Positions 52,697 through 61,820 of a DNA stretch of 64,000 nt are shown piece by piece. Source of the stretch: Streptomyces lunaelactis (GTDB lineage Bacteria; Actinomycetota; Actinomycetes; Streptomycetales; Streptomycetaceae); NCBI RefSeq assembly GCF_003054555.1, contig NZ_CP026304.1:7998001-8062000 (forward strand). The letters run 5' to 3'. The position numbers were made by a program, and so were the translations under genes. The notes beneath the pieces are model-generated. The model was not told the DNA's origin, did not search any database, and saw nothing but the letters and a program-made list of their open reading frames with translations. Numbering within the stretch: position 1 is the first letter of the stretch; every line of letters begins with the position of its first letter.

Positions 52697-53341
52697 CTCG
52701 CCGTACCAGCGCCATGTGGTGAGGCGAGGCCGCCCGTCCACCTCGGTGCGCCCCGTTGCCCACAACAGGGTGAGCCACGGGTCCGTGTCCACCGGTGCGT
52801 TGGGGAACAGGCGGGCCAGCACGCGCGCACACAGATCGGCAGGCGGATCCCAGACGAGCCCGAGCCCCTCCGCCAGGTCGTACGTGTGCACAAGGGTTTC
52901 CACGATCCCCATCGCCCCGAATCCCTCGGGGTCAGATACTCCGTACCCGTGGTACGAGCGGACATGCGACGGCGTGGTCCGCACCATGGCCACCAGGAGC
53001 GCCCCGCTCGCCTCCAGCACCTGCAGCAGCCCGGCAGGACCCGCCGTCCGGTCCGCATGGACAGCGTTCCCCGGGCCACCGGGCCGTCGGCTCTCCCAGA
53101 CGAAGGGCACTTCGCCGTCCAACGGCGGTGTTCTGGGGCCCAGTTGGACGGCGTACGCGAACAGGTCGTCGCTGAGATGCTCGACGGTCTCCCAGCAGTC
53201 CCACTCCAACGTGCCGGCCTTACCACCCCACGCCGTCGCCGGCGCCTCCTGGAGGACGGTCACGGCGAGCTGTACGGCCTGGTCGAGGTCGTCCGCGGTG
53301 ACGCGGGAGGGGCTTGCTGCTGCTTCGGCTGGTTGTGACAT
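52685..53341 (-). CDS. Mycothiol-dependent maleylpyruvate isomerase N-terminal domain protein
   Basis: The 218-residue helical protein fits the MDMPI_N/DinB-like group: TLEWDCWETVEHLSDDLFAY with the first His, VEASGALLVAMVRTT-type region, GIVETLVHTYDLAEGLGLVW with the HxxDxxxG motif, and DTDPWLTLLWATGR. Metal-binding His residues support a mycothiol-linked enzyme. ATG 53341 is the start; an AGGAGG lies 19 bases upstream, too far to be ideal. Substrate is unknown. Confidence 0.82.
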   Translation of the reverse strand: MSQPAEAAASPSRVTADDLDQAVQLAVTVLQEAPATAWGGKAGTLEWDCWETVEHLSDDLFAYAVQLGPRTPPLDGEVPFVWESRRPGGPGNAVHADRTAGPAGLLQVLEASGALLVAMVRTTPSHVRSYHGYGVSDPEGFGAMGIVETLVHTYDLAEGLGLVWDPPADLCARVLARLFPNAPVDTDPWLTLLWATGRTEVDGRPRLTTWRWYGEPRG

Positions 53342-53530
53342 GGCAGGACCGTATCGATCACCTCCTGAACAGGGAACACCGAGTCCACATCCAGGTACGA
53401 AGCCGGCATGCCGGGAAACCGAGCTTTCCGCCGGAGGCGGCGTGCGTATCGGAAGTCAGCCGGCTGGGGCTGGGAGCGCCGTGTGAGTCGTGGCTTGCGC
53501 GGCGGCGGGGACTGTCTCATAGTCCGAGGT

Positions 53531-54898
53531 ATGGACGCGCGCGAGAAGGCGCTCCAACAGGCATACGGCCATGCCGTCCGCTGGCTGGCGAGCCTGTCCG
53601 ATCGCCGGGTCCCAGCCCGCGCTTCGGTCGACGAGATCGTGAGCGCGCTCGGTGTCGAGCTGCCCGACGGTCCGAGCACCCCCGCCGACGTCGTCGACCT
53701 GCTGGTCACGGCCTGCGAGCCGGGGCTCACCGCGTTTCCCAGCGGCCGTTTCTACGGGTTCGTGGTCGGTGGCACCGGACCGGCCGCGCTCGCCGCGGAC
53801 TGGCTGGTCAGCGCCTGGGACCAGAACTGTGTGATGCGCGCCGTCTCGCCCGCGCACACGGCGGCGGAAGACATAGCCGGCGCGTGGCTGCTCGAACTGC
53901 TCGGCCTGCCGAGCGACAGCGCCGTCGGCTTCACCACCGGTGCCACGATGGCGAACTTCACCTGCCTCGCCGCCGGGCGCGACGCGGTGCTGCGCCGTGC
54001 CGACTGGAACGTCGCCCGCGACGGCCTCGCGGGTGGGCCGGCCGTGCGCGTCATCGTCGGCGAGGACCGCCACATGGCCATCGATCTGGCGCTGCGCTAC
54101 CTGGGGCTCGGCAGACCCGAAGTGGTGAAGGCGGACGATCAGGGACGCATCGAGCCCGAGGCCCTGCGGCACACCCTGGCGGCCGGCGGGCAGCGCCCCA
54201 CGATCGTGATCCTCCAGGCCGGAGACATCCACTCCGGCGCCTTCGACCCCTTCGTCGAGACGATCCGCGCCGCTCGCGAGGCTGACGCGTGGGTGCACAT
54301 CGACGGCGCGTTCGGACTGTGGGCGGCTGTCTCCCCGGCGTACGCACATCTGACGGCGGGTGCCGCACAGGCCGACTCATGGGCGACGGATGCCCACAAG
54401 ACCCTGAACGTTCCCTACGACTGCGGCCTCGCCATCGTGCGCGACCCGTTCGCGGTCAGGGCGGCGATGGGCCTGCACGGCGACTACCTCATCCAGGACG
54501 AACACGGCGACCCCATCGACAAGGTCCCCGAACTCTCCCGGCGCGGCAGAGCGTTCACCGTGTGGGCCGCCCTCAGGTCACTCGGACGCGCAGGTGTGGC
54601 CGACCTCGTCGAGCGGCTGTGCCGGCACGCCTCCTCGTTCGCCGCCGGCATCGCCGGGATCGACGGGGCGAGTGTCCTCAACGACGTGGTCTTCACCCAG
54701 GTCTGCGCCGAGTTCGGCAGCGACGAACGCACAGAACAGGTACTCACCCGGCTGCTCGACGACGGCACGGCGTGGATCAGCGGCTCCACCTGGCACGGCC
54801 GTCGCGTCATGCGGATCTCGGTGAGCAACTGGTCGACGACCGACGACGACGTCACGCGCACGCTCGACGCGATCAGACGCGCATCCGCTCTCGCCTGA
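53531..54898 (+). CDS. PLP-dependent decarboxylase (group II) / aspartate aminotransferase-fold enzyme
   Basis: The 455-residue enzyme has the PLP-dependent group II decarboxylase layout: SGRFYGFVVGGTGPAALAAD, GFTTGATMANFTCLAAGRDA, VHIDGAFGLWAAVSPAYAHL with the PLP-binding Asp, and SWATDAHKTLNVPYDCGLAI with the Schiff-base Lys. It may decarboxylate an aromatic or other L-amino acid. A CATAGT element (53518-53523) ends 7 bases before ATG 53531, so the transcript may be leaderless. Substrate is not assigned. Confidence 0.88.
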   Translation: MDAREKALQQAYGHAVRWLASLSDRRVPARASVDEIVSALGVELPDGPSTPADVVDLLVTACEPGLTAFPSGRFYGFVVGGTGPAALAADWLVSAWDQNCVMRAVSPAHTAAEDIAGAWLLELLGLPSDSAVGFTTGATMANFTCLAAGRDAVLRRADWNVARDGLAGGPAVRVIVGEDRHMAIDLALRYLGLGRPEVVKADDQGRIEPEALRHTLAAGGQRPTIVILQAGDIHSGAFDPFVETIRAAREADAWVHIDGAFGLWAAVSPAYAHLTAGAAQADSWATDAHKTLNVPYDCGLAIVRDPFAVRAAMGLHGDYLIQDEHGDPIDKVPELSRRGRAFTVWAALRSLGRAGVADLVERLCRHASSFAAGIAGIDGASVLNDVVFTQVCAEFGSDERTEQVLTRLLDDGTAWISGSTWHGRRVMRISVSNWSTTDDDVTRTLDAIRRASALA

Positions 54899-55112
54899 TA
54901 CGGAAGCCGTCATCCTCCGGGGGACTGGCCTGCGCAGGAGTCCCGAGGGGACGCCAAGAAGGACGGCACCATCCATGTGACCTCGGACAAGGAGCAGTAA
55001 AATGCAGGAGATCACCTCTCTGGGCCTGGTGCACACGCTCAGCTGCGAGGCTTGCCCGTGGCCGCCGGAAAATCGCTGGCGGTGGGCCTGATGGCCGGAT
55101 AGGAAGGGCGCC

Positions 55113-55793
55113 ATGAGTACCTCCACGCCCCCGCCCGCGCCCCAGAACCCCGTCGACCGGCGGACCTTCGTCCGCACGACGCTAGACCTGGGTGATGTGC
55201 TGCTGCACCCGTGGGGCAGGGAGGCCGCCGAGCTGGAAGGGACGCTGGACGGCCTGGCAGCCGCCGCGGCGGACCCGCTGATCGCCCTCTGGAACCCTCT
55301 CGCGACATCCGACCACAGCGACGCCTTGGCGTGGCTGGAATCTCGCGACGGAGGCTGGGACCGCGGTGACAGCGCCTCCTTCGCCGCGCTGGCCGCGGCC
55401 GACGGCGCCCTCCTGGGCAGCGTCACCGTGCGCTGGGTCGACCGCGCGGACGGCCTGGCGATGATCGGCTACTGGACGGTGCCGGCCGCCCGCGGACGGA
55501 GTGTGGCCACCCGAGCAACCAGGGCGGTGACCAGCTGGGCCTTCGGGACGGCCGGTGCCCGCCGGATCGAGATCGCCCACGCAGTCGGCAACGAGGCCTC
55601 CTGCCGGGTGGCCCACCGCTGCGGCTACCTCCCCGAGGGCACGCTGCGGGACTCTCACCGCTTCGGCGATGGGGCGTACTACGACGAGCACCTGCATGCC
55701 CGTCTGGCCACTGACCCAGAACCGGCCGACCTCGTGGCGGAGTCGACGGCGTACGGCAACCCGACAGCCGGGCGGGCGGGCGACGCGTCATAG
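55113..55793 (+). CDS. GNAT-family N-acetyltransferase
   Basis: The 226-residue protein belongs to the RimJ/RimL-like subgroup: TTLDLGDVLLHPWGREAAEL, GSVTVRWVDRADGLAMIGYW, VPAARGRSVATRATRAVTSW carrying the acetyl-CoA loop, and IEIAHAVGNEASCRVAHRCG followed by YLPEGTLRDSHRFGDGAYYD. The ATG at 55113 has AGGAAGG. The usual acetyl-CoA motif Q/RxxGxG/A is RSVATR here. Acceptor is unknown. Confidence 0.88.
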   Translation: MSTSTPPPAPQNPVDRRTFVRTTLDLGDVLLHPWGREAAELEGTLDGLAAAAADPLIALWNPLATSDHSDALAWLESRDGGWDRGDSASFAALAAADGALLGSVTVRWVDRADGLAMIGYWTVPAARGRSVATRATRAVTSWAFGTAGARRIEIAHAVGNEASCRVAHRCGYLPEGTLRDSHRFGDGAYYDEHLHARLATDPEPADLVAESTAYGNPTAGRAGDAS

Positions 55794-55921
55794 TCGTCGA
55801 CGAAGCCCTCGCTGTTGAAGCTCGGCCGGCTGCGAATCTCCGGCAGGCGGTGGTCGGCGGCAGCCAGGACCGGATGCCCAACTGGCAGAGAGCGCCCTAC
55901 TCATGGGAAGGAAGCAACGGT

Positions 55922-56647
55922 ATGGCCGTTGTCCACAACACCACGCTGACGCCCAGCAAGGTCGAGCTTCTCGCGAGATGGCTTCCTCGGCAGTCGTGGT
56001 ACGTCGGCTCGGGGCGCGAGCCGGAACTGACCAAGGTGGGCGGTTTCCGGATCGACGACCCGGAGGGCGAGGTCGGGATCGAGTTCATGGTGGTGACCGA
56101 CGGGTCCGGCGACCAGCCGATGACGTATCAGGTGCCGCTCGGCTACCGGGGGTCTCCACTCGCCGGTGCCGACCACGCGCTCGTCGGCACCACCGAGCAC
56201 GGGGTGCTGGGACGGCGGTGGATCTACGACGGAACCCATGACCCCGTTCTCGTCGCGCAGTTGTTCGCTCTCATCCAGGGCGAGGCCCAGCCGCAGGACC
56301 AGAACGCAAGCGACACCCTCGACGCGACCGTCACCAGCTTCTTCGCAGAGACCGGCCCTACAGCGGTGATCAGGGCGATGAGCGTGACCAACGGGTCGAA
56401 CGGTACGAATCTCCTCGTACGGACCACGGCCGCCACAGCCGGTTCGGGGACCCGCCAGGACAGAGAGCTGTCCATCCGAGTGAACCGTGTCCTGCGCGCC
56501 GGCCAGGGCGACTCAGCGGCCCATGCGAGACAGCCGGTGGGATACGTCGCCGCCGGCTGGCTTCAGCCGGACGGCTCTAGGGCGCGCGGCTTGTTCGCCG
56601 TCGTTCACGACGCGACGCCGGAGCCCAAAGCCGGTGATCCGGAGTAG
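55922..56647 (+). CDS. Maltokinase N-terminal cap-like domain protein
   Basis: The 241-residue protein begins MAVVHNTTLTPSKVELLARW, LPRQSWYVGSGREPELTKVG, the pattern of the maltokinase N-terminal cap (Mak_N_cap) domain. It lacks the kinase domain that follows in Pep2/Mak. The second half includes ASDTLDATVTSFFAETGPTA and QPVGYVAAGWLQPDGSRARG. Such stand-alone cap proteins are often called 1,4-alpha-glucan branching enzyme-like, but no glucan activity is shown here. Confidence 0.78.
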   Translation: MAVVHNTTLTPSKVELLARWLPRQSWYVGSGREPELTKVGGFRIDDPEGEVGIEFMVVTDGSGDQPMTYQVPLGYRGSPLAGADHALVGTTEHGVLGRRWIYDGTHDPVLVAQLFALIQGEAQPQDQNASDTLDATVTSFFAETGPTAVIRAMSVTNGSNGTNLLVRTTAATAGSGTRQDRELSIRVNRVLRAGQGDSAAHARQPVGYVAAGWLQPDGSRARGLFAVVHDATPEPKAGDPE

Positions 56648-56772
56648 GACGGACGGCGATCGGAGCCAGGCTGTTCTGTACGGGCCCCAGCTGTCGGCTC
56701 AGGACGCTGTCGGCCCGGCGGCGCCGTCCCTGTCACGTGAGCGCGGATGTCCGGATCACCTAGACTCGGCGG

Positions 56773-57393
56773 ATGGCGAAGTATTTCGACGTGCACCCCG
56801 AGAATCCTCAGCGGCGCACCATCAGCAATGTCGCTGACAGCATCCGGTCCGGCGCGCTCGTCGCGTACCCGACGGACTCCTGTTACGCACTGGGATGCCA
56901 ACTGGGCAGTCGTGACGGCATCGGCCGGATCCGGTCGATCCGGAACCTCGACGATCGTCACCACTTCACCCTCGTGTGCCAGAACTTCGCGCAGCTGGGT
57001 CAGTTCGTGCACATCGACAACGACGTGTTCCGCGCGATCAAGGCAGCGACACCCGGCAGTTACACCTTCATCCTCCCCGCGACGAAGGAGGTGCCGCGCC
57101 AGCTCCTGCACCCGAAGAAGAAGACGGTCGGAGTCCGGATTCCCGACCACGCCGTCGCTCAGGCTCTACTCGCCGAACTCGGTGAACCGCTCCTTTCCAG
57201 CACCTTGCTCATGCCGGGCGAGGACGAGCCGATGACGCAGGGCTGGGAGATCAAGGAACGGCTCGACCACGTGGTGGACGCGGTGGTCGACTCGGGCGAC
57301 TGCGGCACCGAGCCGACGACGGTCATCGACTTCTCCGGCGGCGAAGCCGAGATCGTACGCCGTGGAGCAGGCGACATCGCACGGTTCGAGTAG
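56773..57393 (+). CDS. Sua5/YciO-type L-threonylcarbamoyladenylate synthase family protein
   Basis: The 206-residue protein fits the Sua5/YciO/YrdC domain, YciO branch: YFDVHPENPQRRTISNVADS, GALVAYPTDSCYALGCQLGS, IRSIRNLDDRHHFTLVCQNF, YTFILPATKEVPRQLLHPKK and TVGVRIPDHAVAQALLAELG. YrdC/Sua5 makes threonylcarbamoyl-AMP for tRNA t6A; YciO paralogues are of less certain role. A TAGACT element (56761-56766) ends 6 bases before ATG 56773, so it may be leaderless. The RHIM-like small gene begins 8 bases downstream. Confidence 0.87.
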   Translation: MAKYFDVHPENPQRRTISNVADSIRSGALVAYPTDSCYALGCQLGSRDGIGRIRSIRNLDDRHHFTLVCQNFAQLGQFVHIDNDVFRAIKAATPGSYTFILPATKEVPRQLLHPKKKTVGVRIPDHAVAQALLAELGEPLLSSTLLMPGEDEPMTQGWEIKERLDHVVDAVVDSGDCGTEPTTVIDFSGGEAEIVRRGAGDIARFE

Positions 57394-57401
57394 CCGCGTC
57401 G

Positions 57402-57632
57402 ATGCCCACCGCTACGTGTCGGGCACGGGCGGGAGCCCAGGCGTCCCCGCCCGCACGGTGTTCAGGGAGTGTAGCTTCGGAGCCGGACGGGGAAATCCTG
57501 GCCGCCGCACGGTTGTTGCTCCGGGAGCTGGACGCGGCCGGTCGGCACGGCGGGGTGAACGTGATGGACATCCGGGAGGCCAAGGGCGTGCAGGTGGGTG
57601 ACCACAACACGCAGACCAACACGTTCAACTGA
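57402..57632 (+). CDS. Small protein with C-terminal RHIM-like amyloid motif
   Basis: The 76-residue product has an N-terminal low-complexity part, one helix (DGEILAAARLLLRELDAAGR) and the C-terminal motif DIREAKGVQVGDHNTQTNTF, with the core VQVG and Asn/Gln ladder of RHIM-like bacterial amyloid signalling motifs. Streptomyces RHIM proteins I recall are longer (about 120-170 aa), with an N-terminal helical domain before this tail; here that part is missing, so the gene may be shortened. It starts 8 bases after the YciO-like gene and its end overlaps frame with the proposed GTG 57598 of the next gene. It probably seeds or receives the matching motif of that NTPase. Confidence 0.7.
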   Translation: MPTATCRARAGAQASPPARCSGSVASEPDGEILAAARLLLRELDAAGRHGGVNVMDIREAKGVQVGDHNTQTNTFN

Positions 57633-57645
57633 CAGGGCCGCGCCG

Positions 57646-60564
57646 GTGGGAGCAGACGAGACAGGCCCCGGAGTCGACGCCCGCGGAGCCAGGGGACTGC
57701 AGGTCGGAGACGGCAACGTCCAGATCAACGTGTCCGCGCTTGGCCGGCCGGCTGCACAGTCCGCGTATCTCTACCAGGTACAGGCGATCGCCCCCGAAGT
57801 CCTGACGGGCCGGGAGACGGAGCTGGCCGAACTCACGGACTTCTGCACCCGTCCCGACGCCGGCGACTACCAGTGGTGGCGCGCCAGGGCTTGGGCGGGC
57901 AAGTCCGCGCTGATGTCGTGGTTCGTCCTGCACCCACCACGCGAGACCCGCATCGTCTCGTTCTTCATCACCGCCCGCCTCGCCGCCCAGAGCGATCGCG
58001 CGGCGTTCCTCGACGTCGTCATCGAGCAGCTGGCGACCCTCCTGGGCGAGCCGGTACCGCCGTACTTGACCGCCGCTACCCATGCCTCACACCTGTGGGC
58101 GATGCTCGATTCCGCGGCCGCGGCCTGCAAGGAGCAAGGACAGCGCCTCGTGCTGGTCGTGGACGGCCTCGACGAGGACAGCGGGGCCGCCGCCCACAGT
58201 ATTGCCGCGCTGCTCCCGGCTCGACCTGCCGCGGGCATGCGCATCGTGGTGTCGGGGCGTCACGACCCGCCGGTCCCGTCCGATGTGCCACCCAAGCACC
58301 CCCTGCGCGATCCGGCCGTAATACGAGACGTGGAGGCGTCACCGCACGCCCAGGACGTCCGGCACGATGCCGAGCGGGAGCTGGTGCGGCTGCTTCACGG
58401 CACGACAGCGGAACAGGACTTGCTGGGCCTGGTCACGGCGGCGGGGGGCGGGCTCAGCGGACAGGACCTGGCCGAGCTGACGGGACGCCAGGTCTGGGAG
58501 ATCGAGGAGTCGCTCCACGCCGTCGCCGGGCGCACGTTCGCCCGCCGGCCCGTGTCGGGCTGGTCCACGCCGGCGGCGAGGTACGAGGTCTACGTGCTCG
58601 GCCACGAAGAGCTCCAACGAGCTGCCGTCGACTTCCTGGGCGACGCACGCCTGGATGAGTACCGGAAGCGGCTGCACACCTGGGCGGACGAGTACCGCCA
58701 GCAGGAGTGGCCCGCCGGAACACCTGAGTATCTGCTTCTCGGCTACTTTCGATTGCTGCGGGCCGAGGGCGACCTCACCAGGATGATCGCCTGCGCCTTG
58801 GACAGGGCCCGGCACGGACGGATGCTCGATGTGAGCGGCGCGGATGCCGCCGCGCTCACGGAGATCACTACCGCGCAGGACGCGATCCTCGAGAGCGGCG
58901 TTCCGGATCTGTGGGCCATGACCCTCTTGTCGGTCCACCGTGACAACCTCACCCGGCGCAACACCAGTATCCCTCCCGGTTTGCCTGCCGTATGGGCCAT
59001 GCTGGGGCATCCCCTACGCGCCGAGTCCCTGGCCAGGTCCATCCCGGATCGGCGTGATCAGCTTCGTGCGCTGGGCGCTGTGACCGCGGCGTTGGCCGAG
59101 GGCGGTGACCGCTCTCGGGCAGGGGCTCTGGCTGACGAGATTGTCTCCCTCGCCAACTCCGCTTCGCATCAGGATCCAGGGATGTACAACGGCTTGGTCG
59201 ATTTGGTGAGCACCGTAGCCAGGGCTGGATACGGTGCTCACGCCCGCAAGCTGGCCCAGATCGTCACAGACCTTGAACGGCAAGAGCAGCGAACGTGGAC
59301 GTCGGAGTTCGTCCCGCGGGCGGCGAAGCTGGCATGGGCAGCGGCTGAGGGCGATGACCGCACCCACAGCGCTGGCGACTCCGGCCAAGGGGAGGGGTAT
59401 TTCTCCCGGAGCTACGTCTATATCGACGAAGAGACCCGGACAGTGGTGGACGAGGCGGCTGCGGCGGCCGGTGCGGGGGACATCGACTACGCCAAAGACC
59501 TTGTCGGCGGTATCACCGACCCCGAAAAGCAGTCGCGGGCGTTGGCGGAAGCGGTGTGGGCGGCCGCTGAGGCAGGGCACGTCGACCGCGCCCAGGGTCT
59601 TGCGCGAAGCATCGTCGTTCCCGACCAACGGGCATGGTCGTTGGCGCACGTGGCGCGGTCGTGGGCCGCAGCGGGGAACTTCGCCCGCGCTGAGGCTCTG
59701 GCCCGTGAGATTGAGGCCGTCGCCCGGAACACTCCCGACCCCGAGAAGGTGGCGTGGAAACTGGCGGACATAGTGGAGGCGTTGGCTGAAGCCGGGTACG
59801 TCGACCGCGCAGGAGCAATTGCCCGCGAGATCGAGGACCTCGCCCTGAGTATCGCCAACCCCACGAGGCGGGTGTTGAGGAACGTGGCGCGGGCGTTGGC
59901 CGCGGTGGGGGACGTCGACCGCGCCGACGGCCTCGCCCGGGGTCTCACCGATTCCGTCGATGAGGCGTTGACCTTGACCCACGTGGCGCAGGCAGCGGCC
60001 AGAGCGGGGGACATCGAACGCGCCGAGGACATCGTCTGGAGCATCGACGACGACTGGCAGGAGTGGGCCTTGAGACACCTGGCGCGGGCGTTGGCCGCGG
60101 TGGGGGAGGTCGACCTCGCCGTCGACCTCGCCTGGAGCATCACCGATCCCGTCGATCAGGCGTGGGCGCTGGCGGACGTGGCGCGGGCGCGGGCCGGAGC
60201 GGGGGATACCGACCGCGCGAAGGCCGTGGCCCGCGAGGCCGAGGCGGTCGCCCGGAGCATCACGAGCGACCTGGAGCAGCAGGCGTGGGGGCTGGCAGAG
60301 GTGGTGGAGGCATGGGCTGCGGCGGGGGACATCGACCACGCCGAGGAGATCGCCTGGAGCATCAGCCTCACGCACTACCGGGCGCAAGCGTTGGTGAACC
60401 TGGCTTCCCAGGTCGGGGCGGCTCGCGCGTGTCCGCTGATTGCACAGGCAGTGCGACTCGACGCCTGGCAGATAGCCGTCGATGCCCTCGCCGTGGCTTT
60501 GCCCGATGTGCTGACGGCAGTTGCCGACGACCTTCTCTCCGGACAGCCGGAAGCGCTTGGCTGA
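57646..60564 (+). CDS. STAND-type P-loop NTPase with N-terminal RHIM-like motif and C-terminal TPR-like repeats
   Basis: The 972-residue protein has an N-terminal RHIM-like motif (DARGARGLQVGDGNVQINV, about residues 9-27) resembling that of the upstream small protein, then a P-loop NTPase domain. The Walker A is RARAWAGKSALMSWFVLHPP and the Walker B RLVLVVDGLDEDSG; helical arms follow. From about residue 440 to 950 there are about 12 units of 34-38 residues such as ALADVARARAGAGDTDRAKA and ALRHLARALAAVGEVDLAVD, TPR-like with LARSI/WSI endings. This is the architecture of NLR-like STAND sensors: repeats for ligand recognition, NTPase for oligomerisation and an amyloid motif for signalling. GTG 57646 was preferred over GTG 57598, which would overlap the small gene by 35 bases. 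Confidence 0.82.
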   Translation: MGADETGPGVDARGARGLQVGDGNVQINVSALGRPAAQSAYLYQVQAIAPEVLTGRETELAELTDFCTRPDAGDYQWWRARAWAGKSALMSWFVLHPPRETRIVSFFITARLAAQSDRAAFLDVVIEQLATLLGEPVPPYLTAATHASHLWAMLDSAAAACKEQGQRLVLVVDGLDEDSGAAAHSIAALLPARPAAGMRIVVSGRHDPPVPSDVPPKHPLRDPAVIRDVEASPHAQDVRHDAERELVRLLHGTTAEQDLLGLVTAAGGGLSGQDLAELTGRQVWEIEESLHAVAGRTFARRPVSGWSTPAARYEVYVLGHEELQRAAVDFLGDARLDEYRKRLHTWADEYRQQEWPAGTPEYLLLGYFRLLRAEGDLTRMIACALDRARHGRMLDVSGADAAALTEITTAQDAILESGVPDLWAMTLLSVHRDNLTRRNTSIPPGLPAVWAMLGHPLRAESLARSIPDRRDQLRALGAVTAALAEGGDRSRAGALADEIVSLANSASHQDPGMYNGLVDLVSTVARAGYGAHARKLAQIVTDLERQEQRTWTSEFVPRAAKLAWAAAEGDDRTHSAGDSGQGEGYFSRSYVYIDEETRTVVDEAAAAAGAGDIDYAKDLVGGITDPEKQSRALAEAVWAAAEAGHVDRAQGLARSIVVPDQRAWSLAHVARSWAAAGNFARAEALAREIEAVARNTPDPEKVAWKLADIVEALAEAGYVDRAGAIAREIEDLALSIANPTRRVLRNVARALAAVGDVDRADGLARGLTDSVDEALTLTHVAQAAARAGDIERAEDIVWSIDDDWQEWALRHLARALAAVGEVDLAVDLAWSITDPVDQAWALADVARARAGAGDTDRAKAVAREAEAVARSITSDLEQQAWGLAEVVEAWAAAGDIDHAEEIAWSISLTHYRAQALVNLASQVGAARACPLIAQAVRLDAWQIAVDALAVALPDVLTAVADDLLSGQPEALG

Positions 60565-60708
60565 CCTGGATCCATCATGACCGCGCGGCCGCACGATGGG
60601 TGCCACTGGGCGCGGTTGTGTCTGCCGTCGTGGAAGACCTCGCGCAACGGTCCGGCTGAACCTCCGCCGCGCGTGCGATCCGCTGTCCCACCCCGGCCGG
60701 TCAACGCC

Positions 60709-60751
60709 TTCGCACCAGTGGCCGCACCCCCGTGGCGGTCACTGGTGCGAA
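60709..60751. terminator. Strong bidirectional hairpin between convergent genes
   Basis: TTCGCACCAGTG (60709-60720) and CACTGGTGCGAA (60740-60751) are perfect 12-bp arms, and an inner CCGC/GCGG extends the stem past one mismatch. It separates the STAND NTPase gene from the NlpC/P60 gene. Confidence 0.82.
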
Positions 60752-60763
60752 CGGCACGCGACG

Positions 60764-61645
60764 TCAGAAGGTGCAGGTGGGCACACCGTCCAGCCACGCG
60801 GGCCCCTTGATGTAGATATTGGTCACCCATGCCTTGTAGTCCGGCAGATAGGACCAGGCGTCGTTGGTGTAGCCGTCGGAGGTGACCAGCTCCGCGTGCT
60901 TCTGGCACTCGACGCGGATCGTCGTCGGCTGGGCGAGCGCGTAGACGCGCGCGGCCTTGGTGGACGGCTGGGCCTTGGTCCAGACGCCGTTGCCCCAGGT
61001 CTGGAAGACGTGCCCGGTCACCGGTCCGGTGTTGACGCGGACCGCTCCGTAGTAGCTGCCGGTCAGCCGGACATCGCTGACCATGAGTCTGGTGCCGGAC
61101 TGCTTGGCCTCCACCATCTTGCCCGCGCCGAGGTAGATGGCGATGTGATGCAGCTTCTGCGAGGTGCCCCACACCAGCAGGTCGCCGGGGAGCAGCGGGG
61201 CGAGGCCCTGGGCGGCGGTGAAGCGTTCGGCGGCGCGATGCGTGTAGTACTGGGCGCTGGCAACCCCGTTGAGCATGTCCACGCCGGTGGCCTGGGCGTA
61301 GGCGTGGCGGACCAGACCCGAGCAGTCGAAGCCGAGCCGCTCGGGATCGTGCTCGCTGGCCGGGTCGGTGGGGTCCACCTGCCCGTACGTGGCACCGGGC
61401 TGGGGTCCGTGACCGCCGCCCCACGTGTACCAGACGTCCGCTGCCACCTGCGCGCAGGCGGCGGCGATCGCCCGCTCGGCGGCCGCGGACGCTCCCGGTG
61501 CCAGGACGGCGCACTCGCCGTCGGCGGCGGCCGTACGAACTGCTGTGGCCGCGGGCGCGGTTGCGGCGGCCGCGGTGGTGGGCGCCCAGAGAAGGAAGGC
61601 CAGTAACCCGATGAGTATGCCGATGATTCCGGTCCGGCGGAGCAT
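60764..61645 (-). CDS. Secreted NlpC/P60-family peptidoglycan hydrolase
   Basis: The 293-residue protein has a signal peptide (GIIGILIGLLAFLLWAPTTA) and an NlpC/P60 domain with catalytic Cys in RLGFDCSGLVRHAYAQ and His in LHHIAIYLGAGKMVEAKQSG. A C-terminal SH3-like region follows (AARVYALAQPTTIRVECQKH, SYLPDYKAWVTNIYIKG). It should cleave within stem peptides of peptidoglycan. It is convergent with the STAND NTPase gene across a strong terminator. Confidence 0.88.
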   Translation of the reverse strand: MLRRTGIIGILIGLLAFLLWAPTTAAAATAPAATAVRTAAADGECAVLAPGASAAAERAIAAACAQVAADVWYTWGGGHGPQPGATYGQVDPTDPASEHDPERLGFDCSGLVRHAYAQATGVDMLNGVASAQYYTHRAAERFTAAQGLAPLLPGDLLVWGTSQKLHHIAIYLGAGKMVEAKQSGTRLMVSDVRLTGSYYGAVRVNTGPVTGHVFQTWGNGVWTKAQPSTKAARVYALAQPTTIRVECQKHAELVTSDGYTNDAWSYLPDYKAWVTNIYIKGPAWLDGVPTCTF

Positions 61646-61820
61646 GCCAGGACCCCCGTTTCCTGTTGCCGTTGGTCGTTGTGCCGTTCGTCGTTCCGTA
61701 CGTGGACATCAGCCTGCGGGCCGGGCTCCCGTTCGGCGAGGGTTCGGCGTCACCCCATCTGGACGGGCAACGGGAAACACTTGGGAAACCCTTCCCCAGC
61801 AGGGCACTTCGCCGCCGGGG

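Noticed and set aside
55002..55091. 29-codon plus-strand frame (MQEITSLGLVHTLSCEACPW...)
   Set aside because: GGAGCAG precedes it and it contains three Trp codons, but there is no trp gene nearby and no attenuator structure; too little to call.
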